Shown in pieces: positions 33,777-44,305 of a stretch of 64,000 nt of DNA. Location of the stretch: NCBI RefSeq assembly GCF_900109205.1, contig NZ_FNZB01000005.1, positions 62,001 through 126,000 of the forward strand. Direction: 5' to 3'. The notes beneath the pieces were generated by a model that worked only from the letters and a program-made list of their open reading frames with translations, ran no database searches and was not told where the DNA came from. Each line of letters opens with the position of its first letter. Position 1 is the first letter of the stretch. The stretch comes from Sphingomonas sp. OV641 (GTDB lineage: Bacteria > Pseudomonadota > Alphaproteobacteria > Sphingomonadales > Sphingomonadaceae). Both the position numbers and the translations under genes were made by a program.

Positions 33777-35297
33777 ATGGACATGCAGACCAACCCCGCC
33801 ACTTCGATGACGGTGCCGTTCGCGGAACGCTACGACAACTTCATCGGCGGAAAGTGGACCGCGCCCAAGGACGGGCGCTATTTCGACAACATCTCGTCGA
33901 TTACCGGCAGATCCATTGGTCAGGTGGCACGCAGTCAGGCGGCCGATGTCGAAGCCGCGCTGGATGCGGCGCATGCGGCGAAGGAGGCCTGGGGCCGCAC
34001 CAGCGTTAGCGAGCGAGCCTTGATCCTCAATCGGATCGCGGACCGGATGGAGGAAAATCTTCGCGAGCTCGCCATCGCGGAAACCTGGGACAACGGAAAA
34101 CCGCTACGCGAGACAATGGCCGCGGACATTCCGCTGGCGATCGATCACTTCCGCTATTTCGCAGGCTGCATCCGCGCGCAGGAAGGCGGTATCTCGGAGA
34201 TCGATCACGATACGGTCGCTTATCATTTCCATGAGCCACTGGGCGTGGTCGGCCAGATTATTCCGTGGAACTTCCCGATCCTGATGGCGGTGTGGAAACT
34301 CGCACCGGCACTGGCGGCAGGCAATTGCGTGGTATTGAAACCGGCCGAACAGACGCCGGCGTCGATCATGGTCCTGATGGAAATCATCGGCGACCTGCTG
34401 CCCGCCGGGGTGGTCAACGTGGTCAACGGCTTCGGCTTGGAAGCCGGCAAGCCGCTCGCCAGCAGCAACCGCATCGCGAAGATTGCCTTCACGGGCGAGA
34501 CGACGACGGGTCGGCTCATCATGCAATATGCCAGCGAGAACCTGATCCCGGTGACGCTGGAGCTCGGCGGGAAAAGTCCGAACATCTTTTTCGAGGACGT
34601 ATGTCGCGAGGACGACGATTATCTCGACAAGGCGATCGAGGGCCTAGTGATGTTCGCGCTCAACCAAGGCGAGGTATGCACCTGTCCAAGCCGGGCACTG
34701 GTGCATGAGAACATTTACGACCGCTTCATGGAACGCGCGATCCAGCGCGTTGAGGCGATCAAGGCAGGCAATCCGCTCGATCTGGAGACAATGATCGGCG
34801 CGCAGGCATCATCCGAACAGCAGCAGAAGATCCTATCCTACATCGATATCGGCAAACAGGAGGGCGCCGAACTGCTGACCGGCGGCGAGGCAGCCCGGTT
34901 CGAAGGCGATCTTGCAGGCGGCTACTATGTAAAACCCACCGTGTTCCGTGGCCATAACCGGATGCGGATTTTTCAGGAGGAAATCTTCGGACCGGTCCTG
35001 TCGGTCACCACCTTCAAGGACCAGGATGAGGCGCTGAACATCGCCAACGATACGCTTTATGGCCTGGGCGCGGGCGTGTGGAGCCGGGATGCGAACACCT
35101 GCTACCGCTTCGGCCGCGCGATCCGCGCGGGACGTGTGTGGACCAATTGCTACCATGCCTATCCCGCCCACGCGGCGTTCGGCGGCTACAAGCAATCCGG
35201 CATCGGGCGCGAAAACCACCGCATGATGCTCGACCACTATCAGCAGACCAAGAACATGCTGGTCAGTTACAGCCCGAAGAAGCTCGGCTTCTTCTGA
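33777..35297 (+). CDS. NAD-dependent aldehyde dehydrogenase (acetaldehyde type, ExaC-like)
   Basis: This is a 506-residue enzyme oxidising acetaldehyde or related aldehydes to the acid. GAGAGGA is 7 bases before the ATG. Motifs: [34 protein letters not shown] (general-base Glu), and [11 protein letters not shown] with the nucleophilic Cys region, then [11 protein letters not shown] and [14 protein letters not shown]. Length and motifs match the acetaldehyde dehydrogenase II group. First enzyme of the operon; the alcohol dehydrogenase follows after 79 bp. Confidence 0.9.
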   Translation: MDMQTNPATSMTVPFAERYDNFIGGKWTAPKDGRYFDNISSITGRSIGQVARSQAADVEAALDAAHAAKEAWGRTSVSERALILNRIADRMEENLRELAIAETWDNGKPLRETMAADIPLAIDHFRYFAGCIRAQEGGISEIDHDTVAYHFHEPLGVVGQIIPWNFPILMAVWKLAPALAAGNCVVLKPAEQTPASIMVLMEIIGDLLPAGVVNVVNGFGLEAGKPLASSNRIAKIAFTGETTTGRLIMQYASENLIPVTLELGGKSPNIFFEDVCREDDDYLDKAIEGLVMFALNQGEVCTCPSRALVHENIYDRFMERAIQRVEAIKAGNPLDLETMIGAQASSEQQQKILSYIDIGKQEGAELLTGGEAARFEGDLAGGYYVKPTVFRGHNRMRIFQEEIFGPVLSVTTFKDQDEALNIANDTLYGLGAGVWSRDANTCYRFGRAIRAGRVWTNCYHAYPAHAAFGGYKQSGIGRENHRMMLDHYQQTKNMLVSYSPKKLGFF

Positions 35298-35376
35298 GGC
35301 GAACAGCCCGGGCACGGCGACGCGGAGTTTCGCCCGCCGCCCGGCCTTCGAACGATAAAACTACAGGAGAGATGTC

Positions 35377-36410
35377 ATGAGCAAGACCATGAAAGCCGCC
35401 GTCGTGCGCGCCTTTGGCGAGCCACTGCGGATCGAGGAAGTTCCGGTGCCCGAGGTCCAGCCCGGCATGATCCAGGTTGCCATTCAGGCCTCCGGTGTGT
35501 GTCACACCGACCTCCACGCCGCAGAAGGCGACTGGCCGGTAAAGCCCGAGCCGCCCTTTATCCCGGGCCACGAAGGCGTGGGCTTTGTCTCCGCTGTGGG
35601 CAAGGGCGTGACCCACGTGAAGGAAGGCGACCGGGTCGGCGTGCCTTGGCTCTACACCGCTTGCGGTCACTGCACGCACTGCCTCGGTGGATGGGAGACG
35701 CTGTGCGAAAGCCAGTTGAACACCGGCTATTCGGTCAATGGCGGGTTCGCCGACTACGTGCTGGCCGACCCCAATTATGTCGGCCACCTGCCGGACAATG
35801 TCGGCTTCAACGAAATCGCGCCGGTGTTGTGCGCGGGCGTGACGGTCTACAAGGGCCTGAAGATGACCGATACCCGGCCCGGCGATGCGGTCGTCATCTC
35901 CGGCATCGGCGGTCTCGGCCATATGGCGGTACAATATGCGGTGGCCATGGGGATGAAGGTGGTCGCCGTCGACGTCGACGACGCCAAACTCGACCTCGCC
36001 CGCAGGCTCGGTGCGGTGGAGACGGTCAACGCACGGACGGACAATGATCCCGCCACGACGGTAAGGCGATTGACCAGCGGAGGCGCGCGCGGCGCGCTGG
36101 TGACCGCGGTGAGCGAAAAGGCCTTTGAACAGGCGGTCGGCATGATCGGGCGCGGCGGCACCGTCGCGCTTAACGGCCTACCGCCGGGTGATTTCCCGCT
36201 CAACATCTTCGGCATGGTACTGAACGGTATTACCATACGCGGCTCCATCGTCGGCACCAGGCTGGACCTGCAGGAATCGCTCGAATTCGCTGGCGACGGC
36301 AAGGTAAAGGCGACGATCTCGACTGCCGGTCTCGAAGACATCAACTCGGTGTTCGACCGTATGCGGCAGGGCCAGATCGAAGGGCGGGTCGTCCTCGACC
36401 TGACCGTATA

Positions 36411-36411
<1 letters not shown>
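35377..36411 (+). CDS. Zinc-dependent alcohol dehydrogenase (AdhP/AdhA-like)
   Basis: This 344-residue medium-chain dehydrogenase has catalytic-zinc ligands in [15 protein letters not shown] and PGHEGVGFV and structural-zinc cysteines in [15 protein letters not shown]. The Rossmann motif is [16 protein letters not shown] with [10 protein letters not shown] following. CAGGAGAGATGTC precedes the ATG. This subgroup oxidises ethanol and other short primary alcohols with NAD. Its stop overlaps the start of the acetyl-CoA synthetase fusion by one base, so the two are coupled. Confidence 0.92.
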
Positions 36412-38693
<2,282 letters not shown>

Positions 38694-39066
38694 GGTCCGT
38701 GACGGGGACAGGAAAGCTTTCCGAAGTTAGGATCGTCTCCGGCACCGTCTCGTTTGGGAAGGCGCAGCGAGAAAGCTGGGCAGGATCGTTCTCTTGATGC
38801 GCCTAGGGGAGCTACTTTCTCGAAATCTGTTCCCGATTGAGTTTTCTCAAAACAGCCCGTCGTACATGGGAAAGCGGGAATATTTCTGCACGGCAAATGG
38901 CCGGTTTCGAAACGCCGAGACGATTTACTGAACGGCAGGATTTGGGCGGTTCCTGCCGTCGCCGTCAAACGCTGGTATGCCGGTCAGCGTCAGAGTGTCC
39001 GGCAGCGCACGGTTTTGACGGCTTGCCGGACAAGATCGGCGCGCAACGGGTTTACGGACACGTTCT
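38694..39066. other. Noncoding stretch between the operon and the right Tn3-type end
   Basis: No gene is supported here. It holds one copy (minus orientation, 38816-38853) of a dispersed 38-base GGGAA-rich repeat, and a 9-bp inverted repeat TGTCCGGCA (38996-39004) / TGCCGGACA (39024-39032) 19 bases apart, the shape of a tyrosine-recombinase core site or operator. Both may belong to the internal end region of the lost transposon. Confidence 0.5.
38816..38853 (-). repeat. Dispersed 38-base GGGAA repeat, copy 1
   Basis: On the minus strand it contains AATCGGGAACAGATTTCGAG, matching copies at 40764-40801 and 43030-43067. Each copy has three (C)(G/A)(G/A)GAA units about 13-14 bases apart; this copy is the most diverged. 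Confidence 0.6.
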
Positions 39067-39111
39067 GTTCGCTCCTAGCGTACGCAAAACTCACTTTCGT
39101 GTCGTGACCCC
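39067..39111 (-). repeat. Right Tn3-type terminal inverted repeat
   Basis: It reads GGGGTCACGACACGAAAGTG inward from 39111 and is the inverted partner of 30159-30203. A transposon end-like array of another family begins immediately outside it. Confidence 0.8.
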
Positions 39112-39241
39112 AATGTGAGCATGAGGGCACCGATATCGAGCAAGCTACGCTGAATGCGAGCACAGCGTCGTTGAGCGCGAGCACGCGCGGTCGCCCGTTC
39201 TCACCAAGCGTGAGCAGGAATCTACGCTGATTGCGAGCAAG
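39112..39241 (+). repeat. AGCA-array transposon-like end E1 (truncated)
   Basis: AGCA cores preceded by TG/CG/CA occur at 39118, 39139, 39159, 39180, 39213 and 39236: spacings 21, 20, 21, 33, 23. This is nearly the spacing seen at four other places in the window. The last site and terminal CCTACA seen elsewhere are missing after 39241, so this end is truncated on the right and abuts the Tn3-type repeat on the left. Confidence 0.65.
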
Positions 39242-39378
39242 ACAAGCTGTAAGCGTGGCCTGAGGGCCGCCTTGCCCGTTTGGCCGTAGCCGGGATGCTT
39301 ATCGTCTTTGACGAGGGCGCGGGCGGTGCGGGAAGTTTTCGGTTCTGAGACTGGTCGTACGAGCGCTCGACGGCCTCG

Positions 39379-39948
39379 GTGGAGGTGGAGGCGATCCGCG
39401 AGCGGTGGGCCGGGATGGTCAACAGCGCGCTGGAACACGCCCAGGTAGCCGAGCGGGTCGATCACCGCAGTTACGAGCGTCAGGGGCTGGATATCGAACC
39501 GACCGTGAAGATGGGCCATGCGTCGGCCGCGATCGAGCGGCGCGCGTCGGCCGAGCAGATCGCGGCCGGCAAGGAGCCGCACGCCGTTACCCCGCGCGGG
39601 CAGATGAACGAGGCGATCATGGAGAAGCGGGGGCTGGGCTTCTACATCGAGCGTGGTCAGGAGCGGATACGGGAGTGGTCCCACCAACTCCGCGAGCGTG
39701 CCGATCTAGCGATGCAGGGCATGTCCAGCTTGGTCCAGGGCGCAGCGCGGGCGATGCGATCGGGGCTACAGACCAGCAGCGAGGGCGGGTTCGGGGCGGT
39801 GCCGGCGCTCGACCAGTCACCCCAGCGCGACCAGGTGCCGGCGATTGAGCTGGACCAATCGGGGCAGCGTGGGCGCGATCGGCAGCGAGAGCAGGAGCTA
39901 GACCGTCAGCGTGGACGTGACGGGCCGGATATCGGGTTCGGGCGGTAG
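39379..39948 (+). pseudogene. MobA/MobL (TraA-like) relaxase, C-terminal remnant
   Basis: Frame with EAIRERWAGMVNSALEHAQV, DHRSYERQGLDIEPTVKMG, SAAIERRASAEQIAAGKE: the segment following the catalytic part in MobA/MobL relaxases. The tyrosine and HxH motifs are absent, and the rest of the 189 codons is an Arg/Gln/Asp-rich tail. The front was lost at the mosaic boundary near 39,240-39,380. No other relaxase is in the window. Confidence 0.65.
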
Positions 39949-39992
39949 GGTCGCTGTCGAAGAATCGTTTTCGGCAGAGTGTAAGGTAATGC

Positions 39993-40021
39993 TTGACAAA
40001 TGTCAGGAAATGCCTTACAAT
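39993..40021 (+). promoter_or_regulatory. higB promoter with operator half-sites
   Basis: TTGACA (39993-39998), a 17-base spacer and TACAAT (40016-40021) give a near-consensus sigma-70 promoter. TGTAAGG (39980-39986) and its complement CCTTACA (40013-40019) flank it, as expected of an antitoxin operator. Transcription would begin about 40028, at the higB ATG itself, so the message may be leaderless. Confidence 0.75.
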
Positions 40022-40027
40022 GTGTCT

Positions 40028-40303
40028 ATGATTAAAACATACACCAGCAAGGCGCTCGAAGCCTTCGCCACCAAGGGAGATGGCTCAAAACTTCCCGTCC
40101 AGAACCACAACCGCGTTCGCCGCATCCTGCTCACGCTGGATGCTGCCACGAAGCCCGAGGACATGAATGTTCCGGGCTTTCGCTTTCATGGGTTGAGCAC
40201 CAAGCCCAAACGATATGCGGTCGATGCCAGCGGCAATTACCGGGTCACATGGGCTTGGGATGACGGCGATGCGATCGACGTGAACATCGAGGACTATCAC
40301 TAG
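40028..40303 (+). CDS. higB: Type II toxin HigB (RelE/ParE family)
   Basis: This 91-residue basic protein begins MIKTYTSKALEAFATKG, followed by RVRRILLTLDAATKPEDM, GFRFHGLSTKPKRYAVDASG and NYRVTWAWDDGDAIDVNIEDYH, the complete HigB pattern. HigB cleaves ribosome-bound mRNA. The gene order toxin first, antitoxin second is the higBA order. Its promoter places the transcript start at the ATG. Confidence 0.92.
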   Translation: MIKTYTSKALEAFATKGDGSKLPVQNHNRVRRILLTLDAATKPEDMNVPGFRFHGLSTKPKRYAVDASGNYRVTWAWDDGDAIDVNIEDYH

Positions 40304-40341
40304 GAGGGTGTCCCCCCTCCTAAAAATCTGTCAGTCATTGC

Positions 40342-40379
40342 TTGACATGTAAGGCTTTAGTTTACACATAGGACTTACA
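40342..40379 (+). promoter_or_regulatory. Second promoter/operator between higB and higA
   Basis: TTGACA (40342-40347) is followed by TGTAAGG (40348-40354) and CTTACA (40374-40379), repeating the operator halves seen ahead of higB. A candidate -10 is TACACA (40363-40368), with a short 15-base spacer. This would give the antitoxin its own, self-repressed transcript. Confidence 0.5.
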
Positions 40380-40422
40380 CAGAGACGCATGATGATCCGG
40401 GATCGGCCCGGACAGGAGACAG

Positions 40423-40731
40423 ATGATGAACCAGCTCGTATCCGGCCTTGCCCCGATGCACCCCGGTGAGCTGCTGCGGGAGGACATTCTGCCCGCGCTC
40501 AACAAGCCCAAGGCGGAGATCGCCAGGCTGATCGAGGTGTCGCGGCAGACCCTCTACGATATCCTCGCTGAAAAGCAGGATGTCACCCCGACTATGGCGC
40601 TTCGGATCGGCAAGCTCACCGGCACCACGCCCGAAATGTGGGTGAACATGCAGCGCAATTACGACCTGCGCGTGCAGGCCGTGAAGGATGCCGATATCAT
40701 CGCGCGTATCCCGACCTTGGAAGCCGCCTGA
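40423..40731 (+). CDS. higA: Antitoxin HigA (XRE family)
   Basis: This is a 102-residue protein with PMHPGELLREDILPALNKPK, then the HTH (AEIARLIEVSRQTLYDILAEKQDVTPTMALRIGKLTG) and TPEMWVNMQRNYDLRVQ: a textbook HigA. CAGGAG precedes paired ATGs at 40423 and 40426. The 119-bp gap after higB contains a separate promoter with shared operator halves. Confidence 0.93.
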   Translation: MMNQLVSGLAPMHPGELLREDILPALNKPKAEIARLIEVSRQTLYDILAEKQDVTPTMALRIGKLTGTTPEMWVNMQRNYDLRVQAVKDADIIARIPTLEAA

Positions 40732-40763
40732 TCCTTTCTCGATTTCCCGTCGAGGTCGAGCCA

Positions 40764-40801
40764 TTTCGGGAAAAGTGAATTGGGAACAAATTCTGGGAAA
40801 A
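40764..40801 (+). repeat. Dispersed 38-base GGGAA repeat, copy 2
   Basis: It begins TTTCGGGAAAAG and continues TTGGGAACAAATTCTGGGAA. It lies 33 bases after higA and matches 43030-43067 at most positions. Confidence 0.65.
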
Positions 40802-40843
40802 GCCCGCCTCGCCGCCCGCTTTACGCCGACAGCGAGGCGGGCT
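40801..40843 (+). terminator. Hairpin after higBA
   Basis: AGCCCGCCTCGC (40801-40812) pairs perfectly with GCGAGGCGGGCT (40832-40843) across a 19-base loop. It is followed by CTCTCTCAT and not a T-run, so termination is likely but not certain. Confidence 0.5.
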
Positions 40844-41016
40844 CTCTCATACGCCCTCGTTTCAGAGAAGCGCAGGTCGGACCTGCAAAAAGGGCTTGCA
40901 ATGTAGGATTCTAAATCGTTCACCCTTTGTTCCGCACTCATGGTGAGTCGGGCTTGGGTGGTCCGCCGCAACGGTCGGGCCGTCCATGCTGTAGATGATC
41001 GTCATCAGGAGAATGC

Positions 41017-42366
41017 ATGCGTACGTTGCTTACCGTCATTTCGGCCCTTCTCTGCACCACGCCGCTCGCGGCGCAGGAGATGAAGGCTCCCCCACTCCCG
41101 ACACCGCAAAACTCCAAGGGGTCGGGCAAGGACCTCCAGGTCGAGTACCTAGCCCAGCAATACGGTATCTCGGCCGCGGAGGCGGCAGAGCGTGTCGACG
41201 TCCTCCGCGATGTCCAGCAAATCGTGGACGTCGCGGTCGCCAGCGATCCGGACGGCTTCGCGGGCCTGTGGGTGGAGCACACGCCGACGTTCAAGATCAT
41301 CGTCGCATTCACCGGCCAGGACGAGCGCAAGGCGTTCCTGGATCAGATTCCGGCGAAGCTGCGGCGCTATGTGCAGCTGCGCAACGCGACCAAATCGCTC
41401 GCGGCGGCGCAGCAGGACCTGGATGCGATCTTGAAGGCCATCACCGCCGCCAAGCTTCCCTTCGAGACGTATTTCGAGCCGAGAAGCCAGAATTATGTCG
41501 TCACGGTGAAAGACCAAGCGGCTGCTCAGACGGCCCGGGGCTTGATCCCCCCGACGTTGCGCTCGGCCGTGAAGGTCGAGGTGGGGCCGATTCTACAAAC
41601 CTTCCAGACCAACGTGCGGCCAGGCGATGCGGTCTATGGCGGATGGGAGCTGGTCGACTCGACCGGGCGCGCGACCTGTAGTTACGGTTTCGCCGGAAGG
41701 GACAGCAACGGCCGGGACTCGATCCTGACCGCCGCCCACTGCCGGACGAACCCGCCCTACGTGGTCGGGTCCGATGGTAGCCACCTGGTGCAACTGCCGG
41801 CCGCAACGGAGACGCGTTATGGCGACCTCTATGATTTCCGTTATCATCCGGTGGTCGGCCTTAGCACCGGGTACTGGGTCTATTTCCAGAACTCCAAGGC
41901 GGTGACCGATTACCCGTCCTACGTGAACACGGTTCCGGGCTTCTATGGAGATGGCTATTTCACCACCCGGGGTACGCTCAAGCAGTCGTCCTACAACTCG
42001 AACCACTATATCGGAATGCCCGTGTGCAAGAGCGGCATGACGACCGGCTTCACCTGCGGCACCGTCCAGTCAAGCTCGGTGTCGGGCACCGATGATCGAG
42101 GCGTGAGTTATTCGAGCTTCGTGAAGGTCAGCGGATCGAGCCAGCAGGTGATCGCCTTCGGCGGCGACAGCGGGGCGCCTGTATTCTCATACCCGAACGG
42201 CTCGTACGAGATCGTCGCCTATGGCATTCTCAAGGGAGGCAGCACCGACGCTTATGGGCGTCCCTGCACCGGGAGCGCTTGTTCGTTCTCATATATGCCG
42301 ATCGATCGGGTGAACGACAGGGTTCCCTTCCTGATCCACACCACCCAAGGGCTATTGGTGCCTTGA
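41017..42366 (+). CDS. Secreted S1-family (chymotrypsin-fold) serine protease
   Basis: This is a 449-residue protein with a signal peptide ending near TPLAAQEM, a pro-region of about 175 residues (helical, AAEAAERVDVLRDVQQIV), and a catalytic domain from ~205. Triad: SILTAAHC (His near 241), RYGDLYDF (probable Asp) and FGGDSGAPVF (Ser near 392). The arrangement resembles streptogrisin/alpha-lytic-type proteases whose pro-region assists folding. A lipoprotein gene is coupled to its stop (TTGA). Confidence 0.88.
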   Translation: MRTLLTVISALLCTTPLAAQEMKAPPLPTPQNSKGSGKDLQVEYLAQQYGISAAEAAERVDVLRDVQQIVDVAVASDPDGFAGLWVEHTPTFKIIVAFTGQDERKAFLDQIPAKLRRYVQLRNATKSLAAAQQDLDAILKAITAAKLPFETYFEPRSQNYVVTVKDQAAAQTARGLIPPTLRSAVKVEVGPILQTFQTNVRPGDAVYGGWELVDSTGRATCSYGFAGRDSNGRDSILTAAHCRTNPPYVVGSDGSHLVQLPAATETRYGDLYDFRYHPVVGLSTGYWVYFQNSKAVTDYPSYVNTVPGFYGDGYFTTRGTLKQSSYNSNHYIGMPVCKSGMTTGFTCGTVQSSSVSGTDDRGVSYSSFVKVSGSSQQVIAFGGDSGAPVFSYPNGSYEIVAYGILKGGSTDAYGRPCTGSACSFSYMPIDRVNDRVPFLIHTTQGLLVP

Positions 42367-42791
42367 GCGCCCGAGCGGTCCCGATGATGTTGGCGTTAGG
42401 GGCGCTCGCCGCCTGTAACGCTGACCGGGAGAAGAAGGTATGGCCGTTCGCGGTTGGCCAAAGCTCGGGCGTGACGGTCGTGACCGAGCTGCCGGAGGCC
42501 GCGAACCGGTTGCGGAACGCCACACGGGATTATGGCACCTTCTTCGTGAAGGATGGCTGCCTTCAGGTCCGCGTCGGCTCCACCGTCCTGACGCCGGTCC
42601 TGCCGCTAGGATCGACCCTCGACGCTCGCGGCGACGCGATCGTCGTGGGAGGTAGGCGGTTTCCGATCGGGCGGGAGTACAGCCTGCCCTTTGCTTCGGA
42701 GGTCGGCGCCGAAGCCGGCGAGGCGGCCGCCTCGATCGGCTTGCCCGATAGATGCTCTCAACGGCTCCTTAGCATGGGCTCGCCCGGGTAG
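42363..42791 (+). CDS. Putative lipoprotein downstream of the protease, C-terminus probably cut
   Basis: A TTG start overlapping the protease stop gives a lipoprotein signal (RAVPMMLALGALAACNAD; Cys near residue 19); starting at the ATGs 42384/42387 would lose the basic residue of the signal. The mature 120 residues are of unknown fold (VVTELPEAANRLRNATRDYG, CLQVRVGS). The stop TAG at 42789 is the first bases of the transposon-like end E2, so the natural C-terminus has likely been replaced. Confidence 0.6.
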   Translation: MSARAVPMMLALGALAACNADREKKVWPFAVGQSSGVTVVTELPEAANRLRNATRDYGTFFVKDGCLQVRVGSTVLTPVLPLGSTLDARGDAIVVGGRRFPIGREYSLPFASEVGAEAGEAAASIGLPDRCSQRLLSMGSPG

Positions 42792-43029
42792 GTGTAGGGG
42801 CTTGCAATCGTAGCGGTGTCTGCTCGCCAACAGCGCTATTTCCTGCTCACGCTATCTGCCACTGGCGCGTGGCACCGTGCTCGAATTAGCTGCCAATGTG
42901 CTCGCCATCATCCGGCGCTGCTCGCAAACGAGGCGTCGCACTCACGTTATCTGCCAACAGCTTCGACCGCCAAGGGGAGGTCGATCAGACGGCCATAGGT
43001 TGTCCCGTTTCTCCATCTGCACCGGGCAG

Positions 43030-43067
43030 TTTCGGGAAAAGCCAATCGGGAACACATTTCGGGAAAA
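43030..43067 (+). repeat. Dispersed 38-base GGGAA repeat, copy 3
   Basis: It begins TTTCGGGAAAAGCCAATCGG and has CGGGAA units starting 14 and 13 bases apart. It lies inside element A, 240 bases from its left end. Confidence 0.65.
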
Positions 43068-43259
43068 TGGCGCCCTCGTTGCCATCGAGCGCGCCTTCCC
43101 GCCGTCAGCCGTCCCACGCGACCTTCGTTTGAGGGAAAGGAGATGACCACCAAGCGGGGGCGTGGTAGCCCTCAGCTATGCCAGCACCGAAGCGCGACGC
43201 GCTTCGCACTCTATGCGTGGGAACCGCTGAGCCTCCGCCAAAGCAGGCGCGGGACCGGC

Positions 43260-43640
43260 CTATCTTGGTTGAGCGGCTTCCAACTGGCGCAGCAGCCGGT
43301 GAGCATCGAACGGCTTGGGGAGGAAGGTGGTCTGAGGCGGTAGCTCGCTGTCCGGGATATGGAGATTGCCCGACACCACGAACAACACCGTCGGCGGAAA
43401 CCGCTCGCGGACGTAGTGGGCGAGCTTCACGCCATCCATCGAGCCCGGCATCTGCACGTCGGTCAGGACGGCGCGGACCTCCTTGTGGTGGTCGAGGATG
43501 CGGATCGCGTCGTCGGCGTTCTCGGCCTCGAACACCCGCCACCCGGCGGCCTCGAAGAAGTCCACCAGATCGAAGCGGATCAGGGCTTCGTCCTCCACGA
43601 TCAGGATCGTCTTGGTGCCGATCGGCGTACTCTGGCCCAC
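43260..43640 (-). CDS. Single-domain response regulator (CheY-like receiver)
   Basis: A GTG start (43640) behind GGGAAG gives 126 residues consisting of one receiver domain: TILIVEDEALIRFDLVDFFE (acidic pair), AVLTDVQMPGSMDG (phospho-acceptor Asp near 62), VLFVVSG (Ser/Thr switch) and FLPKPFDAHRLLRQL (conserved Lys). No output domain. It follows the kinase fragment by two bases, so the two were a two-component pair of the kind common in alphaproteobacterial stress and light signalling. Confidence 0.88.
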   Translation of the reverse strand: MGQSTPIGTKTILIVEDEALIRFDLVDFFEAAGWRVFEAENADDAIRILDHHKEVRAVLTDVQMPGSMDGVKLAHYVRERFPPTVLFVVSGNLHIPDSELPPQTTFLPKPFDAHRLLRQLEAAQPR

Positions 43641-43642
43641 GC

Positions 43643-43779
43643 TTACTTCCCGGTCACGATTGCGGCGTCTCCGAGCCGCGCTTCCAACTGAAAAACCAAA
43701 CCTTCCGGCCGGTAGTCGGTTGCGGCCTGCCCCCGGAAATATGATCGAAGCGACCGCTCGATGAGGGTGGACCCGAAAC
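43643..43779 (-). pseudogene. HWE-type histidine kinase, C-terminal fragment
   Basis: The last ~45 codons of a kinase ATPase domain: GFGSTLIERSLRSYFRGQ then TDYRPEGLVFQLEARLGDAA. The upstream part is replaced at 43780 by the 293-base transposon-end segment shared with 51119-51411. Without the HWE motif and the N/G1 boxes it cannot be active. Confidence 0.75.
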
Positions 43780-44072
43780 CCTTCCTTTCTGACGACCTCG
43801 CGGGCGGGCCATGACGACAACGCATTTCTGCGGCCCGCCGCTTGTCAGAACTGTTCTGGAAACCTGCTTCGCAAAAGCGCTTGCCGGCTACGGGTTTGGA
43901 GAGCCCATTGGCACGGAGCGTGAGCACAACGCCCCGTTTGCAAGCAGCGCCGGATGATGGCGAGCACACTGGCAGATAATTCGAGCAGGACGCTCCCCGC
44001 CAGTGGCAGAAAGCGTGAGCAGGAAATCAGGCTGTTTGCGAGCACACGCCGCTACGATTGCAAGCGCCTACA
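43780..44072 (+). repeat. 293-base inverted repeat, left copy (end E3)
   Basis: It is nearly identical, in inverted orientation, to 51119-51411 (one difference noticed). It includes the E3 AGCA array. The pair brackets 7.05 kb of phosphoester/TonB genes and could support inversion of that block. Confidence 0.8.
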
Positions 44073-44305
44073 AGTAAGATCTCGCGCCGGCTATCTGGGC
44101 GAGCTTGGCGTAGGATTCCGCCCCCTCCCGCAAACGCCCCCAACCAACGGCTGCAATTCGACCACAAGCGGCGCGAAGATCCGAAACTGCGATCGGGCTT
44201 GCAGATGGTCAAGAGAAGTGGACTTGCTGTGGCTGGCCAGTCCAGATGGCGATCAAATGACCGGTAGAGGTGAATTTGGAATAGGCAGTTTTTATTCTCT
44301 CTATC
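44073..44305. other. Noncoding interval next to end E3
   Basis: No frame here is convincing and no repeat is seen. It lies between the terminal CCTACA of element A and the stop of the GDPD gene. Confidence 0.4.

Larger units (their letters stand above)
42789..44072. mobile_element. AGCA-array-bounded element A (ends E2 and E3)
   Basis: The left end E2 (from 42789/42793) reads (TAGG)TGTAGGGGCTTGCAATCG inward and has TGCT cores at 42821, 42844, 42878, 42899 and 42919. The right end E3 has AGCA cores at 43923, 43943, 43963, 43984, 44018, 44041 and a terminal AGCG at 44063, finishing GCGCCTACA at 44072. Spacings agree (22-23, 34, 20-21, 20, 20). No transposase lies inside; contents are a dispersed GGGAA repeat, a response regulator and a kinase fragment. 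Confidence 0.65.

Noticed and set aside
39112..39260. CRISPR-like array because of regularly spaced short repeats
   Set aside because: Repeat cores are only 6-9 bases with 20-34 base spacing of fixed pattern, shared with other transposon-like ends; no cas genes are present.
43143..43744. Plus-strand frames over the response regulator
   Set aside because: Overlap the receiver-domain gene antisense; no motif or start signal.
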